DNA of 64,000 bases from Nocardioides stalactiti (GCF_014180715.1 NZ_JACEFC010000002.1:1-64000), one strand, 5' to 3'; shown: positions 1 through 10,532, numbered from the stretch's first letter. Made by a program: numbers and translations. The notes: a model not told the origin generated them from the letters alone.

Positions 1-142
1 AGCCCATCGCGTCGTCGGCCGGAGCGTCGACGCTCCAGCCCAGGAGCGCGCTGTAGAACTCGGCGGCGGCGCCGGGGTCGTCGGCTGCCAGGTCGACCCA
101 GCTGGGGGTTCCGGTGGGCCAGGCTTCGTCACGAGTGGGCAT
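1..142 (-). CDS. VOC-family (glyoxalase-like) protein, N-terminal fragment
   Basis: Only the first 47 codons lie in the window; the rest continues past the left edge. The visible N-terminus has the layout of a glyoxalase/bleomycin-resistance (VOC) half-domain, with a TPSWVDLAADDPGAAAEFY segment followed by ALLGW, the usual first strand and helix of such proteins. The ATG is preceded by a good ribosome-binding site (GAGGAG, complement of about 149-154). It is divergent from the hut operon and shares its 180-bp upstream region. The substrate cannot be told from this fragment. Confidence 0.75.
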   Translation of the reverse strand, partial: MPTRDEAWPTGTPSWVDLAADDPGAAAEFYSALLGWSVDAPADDAMG

Positions 143-252
143 TGCTTGCTCCTCAATGGGGTCGGATCTCGGGTGGGATCTCGGGGGCGTCGCCATCCTG
201 CCGCTGCCCACCGACAGACGCCACGAGGGACACCCGAACATCTCCTGAACTG

Positions 253-268
253 GTCTCGGATCCGAGAC
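253..268. promoter_or_regulatory. 16-bp perfect palindrome upstream of hutH, candidate operator
   Basis: GTCTCGGATCCGAGAC reads identically on both strands and lies 54 bp before the hutH start. The same intergenic region (143-322) also holds two direct copies of GGATCTCGGG at 164-173 and 176-185, which share the GATC/CTCGG core of the palindrome. This fits a binding site for a dimeric repressor controlling hut, the divergent VOC gene, or both. No regulator gene is adjacent, so the protein involved is unknown. Confidence 0.45.
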
Positions 269-322
269 ACCTGTCACCCCAGGAGCCTGGCGGACCGGCC
301 TGCACAGGCGTTGGATGGAGAC

Positions 323-1873
323 ATGGAGCAGAAGTACGTCGAGGTCGGTACCGGCCCGGTCTCGTTCGCAGATGTCGTCGCCGTCGCCCGCGAGGGAGCA
401 GCCGTCCGCCTGGGCGACGACGCCGTCGCGGCCATCGAGGCCGCCCGCTCTGTCGTCGACGAGCTCGCCGCGTCGCCCACCCCGGCGTACGGCGTCTCGA
501 CCGGGTTCGGCGCGCTCGCGACCCGCCACATCGCGCCCGAGCTCCGCACTCAGCTCCAGCGCTCGCTGGTGCGCTCGCACGCCGCCGGCTCCGGACCCGA
601 GGTCGAGCGCGAGGTGGTCCGCGCGCTGATGCTGCTGCGGCTCTCGACGCTCGCCACCGGCCACACCGGTGTACGACGCGAGACCGCCGAGCTGATGGCG
701 GCGCTGCTCAGCCACGGCATCACCCCGGTGGTCCACGAGTACGGATCGCTCGGCTGTTCCGGCGACCTGGCCCCGCTGTCCCACTGCGCGCTCGCGCTCC
801 TGGGTGAGGGAGACGTCCGCGACGCCGCCGGGACGCTCGTGCCCGCCGCCCAGGCCCTCGCCGCCGCCGGGCTGACCCCCGTCGAGCTCGCCGAGAAGGA
901 GGGCCTCGCCCTCATCAACGGCACCGACGGGATGCTCGGGATGCTCGTCCTCGCGATCACCGACCTCGAGCGACTGCTCCGCACCGCCGACATCGCTGCC
1001 GCCATGTCGGTCGAGGGCCAGCTCGGCACCGACCGGGTGTTCGCACCCGAGCTCCAGGCGATCCGGCCGCACCCCGGCCAGGCCGCCTCCGCCGCCAACC
1101 TGGTCGCGCTGCTCGCCGACTCCGGCGTCGTCGCGTCGCACCGGGGACCCGACTGCAACCGCGTGCAGGACGCCTACTCGCTGCGCTGCTCGCCCCAGGT
1201 CCACGGCGCCGCCCGCGACACCGTCGACCACGCCGCCACCGTCGCCGGACGCGAGCTCGCCAGCGCCGTCGACAACCCGGTCGTCCTGCCCGGGGAGCGT
1301 CGCCTCGAGAGCAACGGCAACTTCCACGGCGCCCCGGTCGCCTACGTGCTCGACTTCCTGGCGATCGTCGCGGCCGACGTCGCCTCGATCAGCGAGCGCC
1401 GTACGGACCGGTTCCTCGACAAGTCCCGCAACCACGGCCTGCCGCCGTTCCTCGCCGACGACCCCGGCGTCGACAGCGGGCTGATGATCGCCCAGTACAC
1501 GCAGGCCGCGATCGTGTCCGAGCTCAAGCGGCTCGCGAACCCTGCGAGCGTCGACTCGATCCCCTCCAGCGCGATGCAGGAGGACCACGTCTCGATGGGC
1601 TGGTCCGCCGCCCGCAAGCTGCGGCGCTCGGTCGACGGCCTCACCCGCGTCGTCGCGATCGAGGTCCTCACCGCCGCCCGGGCGCTCGACCTGCGCGCCC
1701 CGCTGACCCCGTCGCCCGCGACCGGCGCGGTCATCCAGGCGCTCCGCGACGCGGGAGTCCAGGGTCCCGGCCCCGACCGCCACCTCTCACCCGAGATCGA
1801 GACCGCCGTCTCGCTCGTCCAGTCCGGCGCCGTCCTCGACGCCGCCCAGTCCGTGATCGGAGACCTGCGATGA
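323..1873 (+). CDS. hutH: histidine ammonia-lyase
   Basis: 516-aa enzyme that removes ammonia from L-histidine to give urocanate, the first step of histidine degradation in the cytosol. The MIO prosthetic group of this family forms from a tripeptide in the motif [14 protein letters not shown]. Here the tripeptide is Cys-Ser-Gly rather than the common Ala-Ser-Gly; I recall the same variant in Streptomyces HutH. Other family signatures are [33 protein letters not shown] and [14 protein letters not shown]. The ATG at 323 (MEQKYVEV) gives a normal length; the frame is open upstream to 146 but that part is not HutH-like. It overlaps hutU by 4 nt (ATGA) and is the first gene of a tightly packed five-gene operon. 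Confidence 0.97.
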   Translation: MEQKYVEVGTGPVSFADVVAVAREGAAVRLGDDAVAAIEAARSVVDELAASPTPAYGVSTGFGALATRHIAPELRTQLQRSLVRSHAAGSGPEVEREVVRALMLLRLSTLATGHTGVRRETAELMAALLSHGITPVVHEYGSLGCSGDLAPLSHCALALLGEGDVRDAAGTLVPAAQALAAAGLTPVELAEKEGLALINGTDGMLGMLVLAITDLERLLRTADIAAAMSVEGQLGTDRVFAPELQAIRPHPGQAASAANLVALLADSGVVASHRGPDCNRVQDAYSLRCSPQVHGAARDTVDHAATVAGRELASAVDNPVVLPGERRLESNGNFHGAPVAYVLDFLAIVAADVASISERRTDRFLDKSRNHGLPPFLADDPGVDSGLMIAQYTQAAIVSELKRLANPASVDSIPSSAMQEDHVSMGWSAARKLRRSVDGLTRVVAIEVLTAARALDLRAPLTPSPATGAVIQALRDAGVQGPGPDRHLSPEIETAVSLVQSGAVLDAAQSVIGDLR

Positions 1874-3558
1874 CCACCGAGACGACCAACCCCCGGCTGC
1901 CGATCCACGCCGCCACCGGCACCGACCTCACCGCGAAGTCGTGGCAGACCGAGGCCCCGCTGCGGATGCTCATGAACAACCTCGACCCGGAGAACGCCGA
2001 GCGTCCGGAGGACCTCGTCGTCTACGGCGGCACCGGCAAGGCCGCGCGCTCCTGGGAGGCGTACGACGCCATCGTCCGGTCCCTGCGCGACCTCGAGCCC
2101 GACGAGACGCTGCTCGTCCAGAGCGGCAAGCCGGTCGGCGTGATACGGACGAACGAGTGGGCGCCGCGCGTCCTCATCGCCAACTCGAACCTCGTCGGCG
2201 ACTGGGCGAACTGGGAGGAGTTCCGCCGGCTGGAGGACCTCGGGCTCACCATGTACGGCCAGATGACCGCCGGCTCCTGGATCTACATCGGCACCCAGGG
2301 CATCCTCCAGGGCACCTTCGAGACGTTCGCCGCCGTCGCCGACAAGAAGTTCGGGGGCACCCTCGCCGGGACCATCACGGTCACCGCCGGCCTCGGCGGC
2401 ATGGGCGGCGCGCAGCCGCTCGCGGTCACCATGAACGACGGGGTCGCGATCTGCATCGAGTGCGACCAGTCCCGCATCCAGCGGCGCATCGACCACCGCT
2501 ACCTCGACGTCCAGGCCGACTCGCTGGAGCACGCCGTCGAGCTCGCCATCGAGGCTCGGGACGAGCGCCGCGCGCTGTCCATCGGCGTCCTCGGCAACGC
2601 CGCGGCGATGCTGCCCGCTCTTCTCGAGCAAGGGGCGCCGATCGACATCGTCACCGACCAGACCTCCGCCCACGACCCGCTGTTCTACCTCCCGGTCGGC
2701 ACCGCCTTCGACGACTGGGAGCGCGAGCGCACCGAGGACCCGGTGGGTTTCACGAAGCGTGCCCAGGAGTCGATGGCCGCCCACGTGCGGGCCATGGTCG
2801 AGTTCCAGGACGCGGGCGCCGAGGTCTTCGACTACGGCAACTCGATCCGCGACGAGGCCCGCAAGGGCGGCTACGACCGGGCGTTCGCGTTCCCCGGCTT
2901 CGTGCCCGCCTACATCCGGCCGCTGTTCTGCGAGGGCAAGGGCCCGTTCCGCTGGGCCGCGCTGTCCGGAGACCCGGCCGACATCGCTGCCACCGACAAG
3001 GCGATCCTCGAGCTCTTCCCGGACAACGAGCGACTCCGGAAGTGGATCACCATGGCGGGTGAGCGGGTCCACTTCCAGGGCCTGCCCGCGCGGATCTGCT
3101 GGCTCGGGTACGGCGAGCGGCACCTGGCCGGCCTGAAGTTCAACGAGATGGTCGCCTCAGGTGAGCTGAAGGCGCCGATCGTGATCGGCCGCGACCACCT
3201 CGACTGCGGCTCGGTGGCCTCGCCGTACCGGGAGACGGAGGCGATGCTCGACGGCTCCGACGCGATCGCCGACTGGGCCCTGCTCAACGCGCTCGTGAAC
3301 ACTGCATCCGGCGCGACCTGGGTGTCGATCCACCACGGCGGTGGGGTCGGCATGGGACGCTCGATCCATGCCGGACAGGTGTGCGTCGCCGACGGCACCG
3401 ACCTCGCGGCGCAGAAGATCGAGCGGGTGCTCACCAACGACCCGGGGATGGGCGTGATCCGCCACGTCGACGCCGGCTACGAGCGGGCGGTCGAGGTCGC
3501 CGCGGAGCGCGACGTCAGGATCCCGATGCGCGAGGGCCGCGAAGGTGGGGTGGCGTGA
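1870..3558 (+). CDS. hutU: urocanate hydratase (urocanase)
   Basis: 562-aa NAD+-dependent enzyme converting urocanate to imidazolonepropionate, the second step of histidine breakdown. The length is normal for the family. Signatures include [20 protein letters not shown] near the N-terminus, the glycine-rich [36 protein letters not shown], and the [11 protein letters not shown] segment holding the conserved active-site cysteine. The ATG overlaps the hutH stop as ATGA, and the stop overlaps the next gene's GTG as GTGA, so translation along the operon is probably coupled. Confidence 0.97.
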   Translation: MTTETTNPRLPIHAATGTDLTAKSWQTEAPLRMLMNNLDPENAERPEDLVVYGGTGKAARSWEAYDAIVRSLRDLEPDETLLVQSGKPVGVIRTNEWAPRVLIANSNLVGDWANWEEFRRLEDLGLTMYGQMTAGSWIYIGTQGILQGTFETFAAVADKKFGGTLAGTITVTAGLGGMGGAQPLAVTMNDGVAICIECDQSRIQRRIDHRYLDVQADSLEHAVELAIEARDERRALSIGVLGNAAAMLPALLEQGAPIDIVTDQTSAHDPLFYLPVGTAFDDWERERTEDPVGFTKRAQESMAAHVRAMVEFQDAGAEVFDYGNSIRDEARKGGYDRAFAFPGFVPAYIRPLFCEGKGPFRWAALSGDPADIAATDKAILELFPDNERLRKWITMAGERVHFQGLPARICWLGYGERHLAGLKFNEMVASGELKAPIVIGRDHLDCGSVASPYRETEAMLDGSDAIADWALLNALVNTASGATWVSIHHGGGVGMGRSIHAGQVCVADGTDLAAQKIERVLTNDPGMGVIRHVDAGYERAVEVAAERDVRIPMREGREGGVA

Positions 3559-4754
3559 CCGACGACTTCGAGCGGATGTGGGCGGACCTCGCACCGGTCG
3601 GCCGCTCGACCTCGTCGGGCGGCTACTTCAGGCAGCCGTTCGCCAGTGCCGAGGAGGAGCTGCGCGGGTGGTTCGCCGAGCAGGCGGCCGCACGGGGGCT
3701 GACGCTCGAGACCGACGCGTTCGGCAACCAGGTCGCCTGGTGGCGCCCTGAGCCGACGCCCGGCCAGGTCGAGATCCTCGGGGTGCTCACCGGCAGCCAC
3801 CTCGACAGCGTCCTCGACGGCGGTGCGTACGACGGTCCGCTCGGTGTCGTCTCCGCGCTGGCCGCGATCGACGTGCTCCGCGACCGCGGCGTCCAGCCTT
3901 CGCGGGCGATCGGCGTCGGGGTGTTCCGCGAGGAGGAGGGCTCCCGCTTCGGGTTGGCCTGCCTGGGCTCGCGGCTCGCCACCGGCTCCGTCGCCTGGGC
4001 CGAGGTGGAGGGGCTTCGCGACCGTGACGGTGTCGCACTCGGCGACGTGACCGCCGCGCCGGAGAACGGCGCCGGCGGGATCCTGGCCGACGTCGGCTGC
4101 TTCGTGGAGCTCCACGTCGAGCAGGGACGGGTGCTCGTCGACAGCGACGACCCGGTCGGGCTGGCGAGCGGGATCTGGCCGCACGGCCGGTACCGGTTCG
4201 ACTTCACCGGCCGCGCCGACCACGCCGGGACCACCCGGATGGAGGACCGGGCCGACCCGATGCTCACCTACGCGATGACGGCGCTCGCGGCTAACAAGCA
4301 GGCCCGGCTCTCCGGCCAGCGCGCGACGTTCGGGCGGATCGACGTCGCGCCCAACGGCACCAATGCCGTCCCGTCTCGCGTCACCGCCTGGCTCGACGCC
4401 CGGGCCGACTCCGACGAGGCCCTCGGCGCGCTCGTGGCCGCGGTGGAGAAGCAAGCCAGTGAACGGGCCGGCCGCGACGGGACCACCGCGGTGATGACGG
4501 CCGAGTCGGTCTCCGGCGCGGTCGCGTTCAGCGCCGACCTCACCGACCGGATCCGATCGACCCGATCCTGGCCGGTGCTCCCGACCCAGGCCGGTCACGA
4601 CGCCGGCATCCTGTCCGCGGCCGGACACCCGAGCGCGATGCTGTTCGTCCGCAACCCGACCGGGGTCTCGCACTCGCCTGACGAGCACGCCGAGACCGTC
4701 GACTGCCTGGCCGGGGTGGAGGCGCTCGCCGACGCGCTCATGGAGCTCGTATGA
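3555..4754 (+). CDS. M20-family amidohydrolase (allantoate amidohydrolase-like) in the hut operon
   Basis: 399-aa dinuclear metal amidohydrolase of the allantoate/N-carbamoyl-amino-acid hydrolase branch of peptidase family M20. Expected metal and catalytic residues are visible: H82 and D84 in GSHLDS, D93 in GGAYDGPLG, the Glu pair 127-128 in [10 protein letters not shown]187 in ELHVEQG, and a C-terminal His in [10 protein letters not shown] dimerisation-domain motif [17 protein letters not shown] is also present. It starts at GTG 3555 (GTGA overlap) and ends in an ATGA overlap with hutF. HutF makes N-formylglutamate, and no classical HutG deformylase is encoded nearby, so I infer that this enzyme completes the pathway by releasing formate and glutamate. 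That function is not proven; ureidoglycine or allantoate substrates remain possible. Confidence 0.88.
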   Translation: MTDDFERMWADLAPVGRSTSSGGYFRQPFASAEEELRGWFAEQAAARGLTLETDAFGNQVAWWRPEPTPGQVEILGVLTGSHLDSVLDGGAYDGPLGVVSALAAIDVLRDRGVQPSRAIGVGVFREEEGSRFGLACLGSRLATGSVAWAEVEGLRDRDGVALGDVTAAPENGAGGILADVGCFVELHVEQGRVLVDSDDPVGLASGIWPHGRYRFDFTGRADHAGTTRMEDRADPMLTYAMTALAANKQARLSGQRATFGRIDVAPNGTNAVPSRVTAWLDARADSDEALGALVAAVEKQASERAGRDGTTAVMTAESVSGAVAFSADLTDRIRSTRSWPVLPTQAGHDAGILSAAGHPSAMLFVRNPTGVSHSPDEHAETVDCLAGVEALADALMELV

Positions 4755-5887
4755 CGGTGCTCCAGATCCCCACGATGGCCAACGCGCACTCCCACGTCTT
4801 CCACCGCGCGCTGCGCGGCCGCACGCAGCAGGGGACCGGCAGCTTCTGGACCTGGCGCGAGCAGATGTACGACCTCGCCTCCCGCCTCACGCCCGACCTC
4901 TACCTCGAGCTCGCGCGGGCGGTCTATGCCGAGATGGTCTCCACCGGGATCGGCGCGGTGGGGGAGTTTCACTACCTGCACCACCAGCCCGACGGGACGC
5001 CGTACGACGACCCGAACGAGATGGGCCGCGCGCTGCTCGCTGCCGCCGACGAGGTCGGCATCCGGATCCGGCTGCTCGACACCTGCTACCTCACCTCCGG
5101 CATCGGGCAGCCGCCCGCGGGCGTGCAGCGACGCTTCAGCGACGGCCACGCCGACGCGTGGGCCGAGCGGGTCGCGGTCTTCGACGACCCGCGGGTCGGG
5201 GCGGCGATCCACAGCGTCCGCGCGGTGCCGCGCGAGCAGATGGGCACCGTCGCCGCGCTCGGGGGTCCGGTCCACGTGCACCTCTCCGAGCAGCCGGCCG
5301 AGAACGAGGCCTGCCTCGCGGCGTACGGCGTCACCCCCACCCGGGTGCTCGCCGAGGAGGGTGTCCTCGGCCCGCGGACGACGCTCGTCCACGCGACCCA
5401 CCTGACCGACGACGACGTCCGACTCATCGGCGACAGCGGCGCGCTGGTCTGCCTCTGCCCGACCACCGAGCGCGACCTCGCCGACGGGCTCGGTCGCGGG
5501 GCCGACCTGCGCGCCGCCGGGGCGCGGATCTCGTTGGGATCCGACAGCCACGCGGTCATCGACCTGTTCGAGGAGATGCGCGGCGTCGAGATGCACGACC
5601 GGCTCCGCACGGGCGTCCGCGGGCACTGGTCGGCGCAGGCGCTCCTGGAGACCGCGACCGGCAACGGCTATGCCTCCCTCTCGGTCGGCGACCCCGGTGT
5701 CGTGATGATCGACCCGGTCAGTCCGCGGACGGCGGGCACCGGGCGCGACGTCCACGCCGCCGTCTTCGCGGCAACCGCTGCTGACGTCACCGAGGTGATC
5801 ATCGACGGCCGGGTCGTGTTCGACGGCGACCACGCCCGGGTGGGCCGCGAGCTCGAGGCTGCGATCGAGAAGGTGTGGTCGGCGTGA
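4751..5887 (+). CDS. hutF: formimidoylglutamate deiminase
   Basis: 378-aa amidohydrolase-superfamily protein. In the five-step histidine pathway HutF deiminates N-formimino-L-glutamate to N-formyl-L-glutamate and ammonia. The metal-binding HxH occurs early in [16 protein letters not shown], followed by [12 protein letters not shown], the LSEQPAEN strand, [11 protein letters not shown] and the C-terminal [15 protein letters not shown] with the catalytic Asp. Its position between the M20 hydrolase and hutI supports HutF over a generic deaminase. The ATG overlaps the previous stop (ATGA). No separate promoter space exists, so it must be co-transcribed. Confidence 0.93.
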   Translation: MTVLQIPTMANAHSHVFHRALRGRTQQGTGSFWTWREQMYDLASRLTPDLYLELARAVYAEMVSTGIGAVGEFHYLHHQPDGTPYDDPNEMGRALLAAADEVGIRIRLLDTCYLTSGIGQPPAGVQRRFSDGHADAWAERVAVFDDPRVGAAIHSVRAVPREQMGTVAALGGPVHVHLSEQPAENEACLAAYGVTPTRVLAEEGVLGPRTTLVHATHLTDDDVRLIGDSGALVCLCPTTERDLADGLGRGADLRAAGARISLGSDSHAVIDLFEEMRGVEMHDRLRTGVRGHWSAQALLETATGNGYASLSVGDPGVVMIDPVSPRTAGTGRDVHAAVFAATAADVTEVIIDGRVVFDGDHARVGRELEAAIEKVWSA

Positions 5888-7107
5888 CAGCGACGAGTCG
5901 TGTGCCCCAGACATCGGATATCGAGGCTCTCAGGCACACGACCTCAGGCAGCCTCCTCATCACCGGCATCGGCGAGCTGGTCACCAACGACCCGGCGGCG
6001 TCCGACCTGCTCGGTGTGCGGACCGACGCGGCGCTGGTCCTGGCTGACGGCGTGGTCGCCTGGGTCGGCGCCGCCGCCGCCGCGCCCGCTGCCGACGAGC
6101 GCGTCGACGCCGAGGGTCGCGCCGTGCTGCCGGGCTTCGTCGACAGCCACAGCCACCTCGTCTTCGCCGGCGACCGGGCCCAGGAGTTCCGCGCCCGGAT
6201 GGCGGGGGAGTCCTACGCCGCCGGCGGGATCCGGACGACGGTCGCGGCGACCCGCGCTGCCTCCGACGACGAGCTCGCCGCCAACGTCGCGCGGCTCGTC
6301 GCCGAGATGCGCGCCCAGGGCACGACCACCGTCGAGATCAAGTCCGGCTACGGCCTCTCGGTCGCCGACGAGGCACGCTCGCTGGAGGTCGCGTCGCGCT
6401 TCACCGACGAGACCACCTTCCTCGGCGCGCACGTCGTCCCGGCTGACCACGCCGACGACCCGGCCGGCTACGTCGACCTCGTCACCGGGCCGATGCTGGC
6501 GGCCGCCGCGCCGCACGCGCGCTGGATCGACGTCTTCTGCGAGACCGGCGCGTTCGACGCCGACCAGGCGCGGGCGGTGCTCGCCGCCGGCGCGGCTGCC
6601 GGGCTGGAGGGTCGGCTCCACGCGAACCAGCTCGGCCCCGGTCCCGGCGTCGCGCTGGCCGCCGAGCTCGGGCTGACCGCCGTCGACCACTGCACCTACC
6701 TGACGGACCAGGACGTCCACGCGCTGCGGGAGAGCGGCACCGTGGCGACCCTCCTGCCCGGCGTCGAGTTCTCGACCCGTCAGCCCTATCCCGACGCGCG
6801 CGGCCTGATCGACGCCGGCGTACGGGTCGCGCTGGCCAGCGACTGCAACCCGGGCTCGTGCTACACGAGCTCGATCCCGTTCTGCATCGCGCTCGCGGTG
6901 CGGGAGATGGGGATGACCCCCGCCGAGGCGGTCCACGCGGTGACCGTCGGCGGTGCCGCGGCGCTGGACCGGACCGACGTCGGACGGCTGGTGCCCGGGG
7001 CCCGGGCCGACGTCGTGCTGCTGGACGCGCCGAGCCACGTGCACCTGGCCTACCGCCCGGGCGTACCGCTGGTGAAGCGGGTCTGGGTCGGCGGCGAGGC
7101 TAGCTAG
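5884..7107 (+). CDS. hutI: imidazolonepropionase
   Basis: 407-aa metal-dependent amidohydrolase that opens the imidazolone ring to give N-formimino-L-glutamate, the substrate for HutF. It contains the metal HxH in [20 protein letters not shown], the EIKSGYGLS motif, [11 protein letters not shown] and the C-terminal [14 protein letters not shown] chose GTG 5884 because it overlaps the hutF stop as GTGA, like the other junctions; GTG 5875 is a possible alternative. It is the last gene of the operon and its 3' end overlaps the convergent acetyltransferase gene by 8 nt, leaving no room for a separate terminator. Confidence 0.96.
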   Translation: MTATSRVPQTSDIEALRHTTSGSLLITGIGELVTNDPAASDLLGVRTDAALVLADGVVAWVGAAAAAPAADERVDAEGRAVLPGFVDSHSHLVFAGDRAQEFRARMAGESYAAGGIRTTVAATRAASDDELAANVARLVAEMRAQGTTTVEIKSGYGLSVADEARSLEVASRFTDETTFLGAHVVPADHADDPAGYVDLVTGPMLAAAAPHARWIDVFCETGAFDADQARAVLAAGAAAGLEGRLHANQLGPGPGVALAAELGLTAVDHCTYLTDQDVHALRESGTVATLLPGVEFSTRQPYPDARGLIDAGVRVALASDCNPGSCYTSSIPFCIALAVREMGMTPAEAVHAVTVGGAAALDRTDVGRLVPGARADVVLLDAPSHVHLAYRPGVPLVKRVWVGGEAS

Positions 7108-7627
7108 GTTCGACGGGCGAGTCCGTCGGCGGGGCGAGGTCGCGCTGGAGGATGGCGACGTCGACCCAGCGGCCGTGCTTGAAGCCGATCCGACGCAGCA
7201 GGCCGGCCTGCTCGAAGCCGAAGCGGGCGTGCAGAGCCATCGACGCGTCGTTCGGCTGCGCGATGCGGGCGGTCAGGACCTGGAAGCCGCGCTCCTCAAG
7301 CCGGGGGACCAGGACGTCGTACAGCGCGGTGCCGAGGCCGGACCCCTGCGCGGCCGGCGCGAGATAGACGCTGACCTCGCCGGCCCAGCGGTACGCCGGC
7401 CGCTCCGCGAACTTCGTGCCGTAGGCGAACCCCGCCACCTGTCCGTCCTGCTCGGCGACGAGCCACCCGTGGCCCGCCTGGCACGCGCTGATCCGCCCGG
7501 CCATCTCCTCGACCGTCGGCGGGGTCAGCTCGAACGTCGCCACGGTGGTCTCGACGTAGTGGCCGTAGATCGCCGCGCACGCGACGGCGTCGTCGGGGGA
7601 CGCGTCGCGGATGATCAGCCCCTGCAC
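7100..7627 (-). CDS. GNAT acetyltransferase, phosphinothricin/methionine sulfoximine type
   Basis: 175-aa GNAT protein resembling the Pat/Bar/MddA group, which acetylates phosphinothricin-like or methionine-derivative substrates with acetyl-CoA. Visible features are the N-terminal [20 protein letters not shown], the [19 protein letters not shown] acetyl-CoA loop (Q/R-x-x-G-x-G/A type), and [20 protein letters not shown] near the end. The length is typical. It is convergent with hutI. The substrate is unproven; many such genes are housekeeping detoxifiers and not resistance genes. Confidence 0.85.
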   Translation of the reverse strand: MQGLIIRDASPDDAVACAAIYGHYVETTVATFELTPPTVEEMAGRISACQAGHGWLVAEQDGQVAGFAYGTKFAERPAYRWAGEVSVYLAPAAQGSGLGTALYDVLVPRLEERGFQVLTARIAQPNDASMALHARFGFEQAGLLRRIGFKHGRWVDVAILQRDLAPPTDSPVEPS

Positions 7628-7654
7628 GCGGTCATCCTCGCAGGCGCCACCCGG

Positions 7655-8971
7655 TCAGGTGGCCGACAGGCCGGCGATGTCACCGGTCCTGAAGGCGTCG
7701 ACGAACAAGGCGTGGTCCTCACGCACGGTGTCGGCATAATCCATGCCGAAGGAGACGAGGTCCTCGACGAACGCGTCCTCGTCCTCACCGATCGCGGCGA
7801 GGATCGCCTCCTCGGTCTGGAACTCGACGAGCTCCTCGTCGCTGTCCTCGTCGGAGGCGCAGTGGACCTTCGCGGTGGCGCGGCCGAGGTCCTCCAGCAG
7901 CGGCGCCATCTCGTCGGGCTCGGTGATGTCGCGCCAGTCCAGGTCCGTCTCGTACGGCGACAGCTCGGACACGACGAACCCGGTCCCGTCGATCGTGGTC
8001 CAGCCCAGGAACTGGTCGGTGTGCGCCTGGAGCGCACGCTGGCTGACGACGGTCCGGTGCCCGTCGTGCTCGAAGAAGTCCTTGATCCGCTGGTCGCGGA
8101 CCACCTGGCTGACGGCCGGGTGGTTGCCCTGCTTCATGCTGAGGACGATGTCGTTCTCCAGCGCCTGGTTGAAGCCCTCGATGAGCACGTTGTAGGCGGG
8201 CAGCCCGGCGCTCCCGATGCCAAACCCGGTGCTGGCGACCACGTCCTTGACGTCGTAGTAGACCCGGCGCGCGGACCTCTTCGACTCAGGGATCGTGTCG
8301 AGGTAGCGGTCGAACGCGGCGAGAACCATCGACCGCTCGGCGGCGTTGAGGTGGCGAGCGGTCGGGCCGTCGACGAAGCGCCGCTCGTGGTCGGAGACCG
8401 ACGTCATCGAGTCGAGGAGGCCGTTCCTGGTGCTCGCCCGAGCCGCCTGGAGCACGGTGTGCACGATCCCCTCGGTGTTGTCGAGGCGCAGCGCGAACTC
8501 GTCGAGGTCGTCGTCGGTCGCGTCGTAGCGCCGTACCTGGTCCAGGTAGGCGCGGAGGTAGACGGCGGCGGTCTCGCGGACGTCGTCCTCGGGCAGTGCC
8601 TTCTGCCAGCCCATCAGGGCAAGGCTCGCCACGAACCGGCGCAGGTCCCAGGAGAAGTGCCCGAGGTAGGCCTCGTCGAAGTCGTTGACGTCGAAGACCA
8701 GCAGCCCCTCGGCGTTCATGTAGGTGCCGAAGTTCTCCGCGTGCAGGTCGCCGTGGATCCACACCCGGGACGTCCGCTCGTCGGCCCAGCGGTCCTCGAT
8801 CTCGGCGACGTCGGCGTAGAAGAGGCAGGCGGAACCGCGGTAGAAGGCGAACGGGTCCGCGGCCATCTTGCGGAACTTCGTGCGGAAGCCCCGCGGGTCG
8901 GTGCGGAGCAGGTCGTCGAACGCCGCGGTGAGCACGTCGACCACCTGCTGACGGCGGGCACTGCTGGTCAT
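7655..8971 (-). CDS. DUF2252 family protein
   Basis: 438-aa protein matching the DUF2252 family, common in actinobacteria and of unknown biochemical role. The core looks kinase-like: WIHGDLHAENFG at residues 71-82 and VFDVNDFDEA at about 92-101 resemble the catalytic-loop and DFG-type acidic motifs of aminoglycoside-phosphotransferase folds. An N-terminal R-KM-DPFAFYRG segment (35-46) is also typical of the family. It lies 9 bp downstream of the phospholipase D-like gene on the same strand, so the two are probably one transcript. No substrate can be inferred. Confidence 0.85.
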   Translation of the reverse strand: MTSSARRQQVVDVLTAAFDDLLRTDPRGFRTKFRKMAADPFAFYRGSACLFYADVAEIEDRWADERTSRVWIHGDLHAENFGTYMNAEGLLVFDVNDFDEAYLGHFSWDLRRFVASLALMGWQKALPEDDVRETAAVYLRAYLDQVRRYDATDDDLDEFALRLDNTEGIVHTVLQAARASTRNGLLDSMTSVSDHERRFVDGPTARHLNAAERSMVLAAFDRYLDTIPESKRSARRVYYDVKDVVASTGFGIGSAGLPAYNVLIEGFNQALENDIVLSMKQGNHPAVSQVVRDQRIKDFFEHDGHRTVVSQRALQAHTDQFLGWTTIDGTGFVVSELSPYETDLDWRDITEPDEMAPLLEDLGRATAKVHCASDEDSDEELVEFQTEEAILAAIGEDEDAFVEDLVSFGMDYADTVREDHALFVDAFRTGDIAGLSAT

Positions 8972-8980
8972 CCTCGTCTC

Positions 8981-10441
8981 CTAGAAGTCCCGGGTGCCGC
9001 GGAGACCGCGCGGTCGTCCGTCGGGGTCGCAGAGCGTGCGATAGACCGCGCGCGCCCACAGGCCACGGGCGCCGTCCACCCGGTCCGGGACGTGGTCGCG
9101 GATCCGGCTGCCGGGCGCGCCCACCCGCTCCCGCCAGAGCGCGATCGGGTCGTCGTGTCCCGCGAGCCTCGGGTCGTCAGCGGGCAGTGCGAGGTGCTCG
9201 GCCCAGAGCGAGGACCGCAGGTCTCGTGGCAGGTCCCCGGCCGGATCGACGACGGCGCAGGTCAGCTCGGAGTCGTGGGTCCATGAGCGCAGGTTGAGGT
9301 TGTCGGAGCCGATCGTCATCCAGGTGTCGTCGACCACGCAGACCTTCGCGTGCACGTAGATCGGGGTGCCGGCGTCGTTCGCGAGGTCGAACATCGCGAA
9401 GCGGTCACCGCCTGCATCGTGTAGTGCCTCCCACGCGCGTCGCTGGCCGTGGACCATCGGCGGTCCGCTGAACCGACCGTCCTCCTCCGGGAAGCGGGGA
9501 ACGACGGCGATCACCTGGAGACCCGGCTCGCGGCGCAGCGCCTCGGCGAGGGTCGTGGCGACCAGGTCGGACCAGAAGTACTGGTCCTCGAGGTAGATCA
9601 GCCGCTTCGCCCGGGCGAAGGCGTGGGCGTAGCCGCGGGCGATCGAGCGCTCGCCCTCGGGGGCGAACGGGTACGCCGGGCGCTTCGCCGGGTAGGTCCG
9701 CAGGATCTGGACCTGGTGGGTGCCGGCGGCCGGCGGCGGGTCCCACCGATCGGGCAACGGCTCGGGGTGACGCGGCACCCGGGCCAGGCGGTGCTGGAGG
9801 GCGCGCACGGGGTTGCGGTGGTCGAGCGGGGTCGGGTCGTCCCACCGCTCGGCGAACGTGTCGAGGACGTGGGCGACGGCCGGGCCCCGGATCTCGGCCA
9901 TCGCGTCGTGCCAGGGGGGTGTGTCGCCGTACCGCTCATCGAGGGGCGGCGCCTGTGGGTCGCCGGCGTGGCCGGCGTCGTCCCGGCGGCCGTGGCACAG
10001 GTCGATGCCCCCGACGAACGCGACGTCGTCCTGCGGCCGGTGCTGGTGGCGCACGACGAAGAGCTTCTGGTGGTGGGACCCGCCACGTCGGACGCGCTCG
10101 TCGAGCAGAGCCTCGCCACCCGCCTGGTTGATGACCCTCCCCAGGTGTTCGTTCTCCTCGCTGTTGAGCGGACCCGGGTGGGAGCGCCAGAGCAGGGCGC
10201 GGACCTCGACGCCACGGTTGCCCGCCGCTGCCAGCAGGTCGCCGACAGTGGTCCCGTCCTCGGCCATGCGCTCGTCACGGTCGCCGCGCCAGTCGGTGAG
10301 GAAGATCCGATCACCCGCTTCGGCCGCGTTGACGACCTCGATCAGGCGTGCGAAGTACGGCGCCCCGTGGACCCTGGGGACCACGAGGTTGCCCTCGGTC
10401 CACGGCCGTTCCACGGCGGGCAGGAACCAGGCACTCACCAC
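8981..10441 (-). CDS. phospholipase D-like (HKD) family protein
   Basis: 486-aa protein with two HKD-type half-sites, expected to cleave or transfer phosphodiester bonds of phospholipids. The C-terminal motif is canonical: VHAKVCVVDDTWMTIGSDN (H-x-K-x4-D, then GSxN). The N-terminal one reads SHHQKLFVVRH, where the residue at the Asp position is Arg; it is followed by the usual FVGGIDLCHGR. The His and Lys needed for catalysis are retained in both halves. No signal peptide is evident. The start is GTG 10441 (GTG 10438 follows directly). It is followed 9 bp later by the DUF2252 gene. Confidence 0.88.
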   Translation of the reverse strand: MVSAWFLPAVERPWTEGNLVVPRVHGAPYFARLIEVVNAAEAGDRIFLTDWRGDRDERMAEDGTTVGDLLAAAGNRGVEVRALLWRSHPGPLNSEENEHLGRVINQAGGEALLDERVRRGGSHHQKLFVVRHQHRPQDDVAFVGGIDLCHGRRDDAGHAGDPQAPPLDERYGDTPPWHDAMAEIRGPAVAHVLDTFAERWDDPTPLDHRNPVRALQHRLARVPRHPEPLPDRWDPPPAAGTHQVQILRTYPAKRPAYPFAPEGERSIARGYAHAFARAKRLIYLEDQYFWSDLVATTLAEALRREPGLQVIAVVPRFPEEDGRFSGPPMVHGQRRAWEALHDAGGDRFAMFDLANDAGTPIYVHAKVCVVDDTWMTIGSDNLNLRSWTHDSELTCAVVDPAGDLPRDLRSSLWAEHLALPADDPRLAGHDDPIALWRERVGAPGSRIRDHVPDRVDGARGLWARAVYRTLCDPDGRPRGLRGTRDF

Positions 10442-10532
10442 TTCAGTTGATCACATACCCGTCTGTGAGAAGGTCGGCGAACGGCCCTGTCAGGTGGCGG
10501 GCACCGCCCCGACCTCCGTATCGTCGAGACCG

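Noticed and set aside
146-322. N-terminal extension of HutH to 146
   Set aside because: The extra 59 codons are Arg/Pro-rich, have no HutH similarity and would remove the regulatory region; ATG 323 gives the normal protein length.
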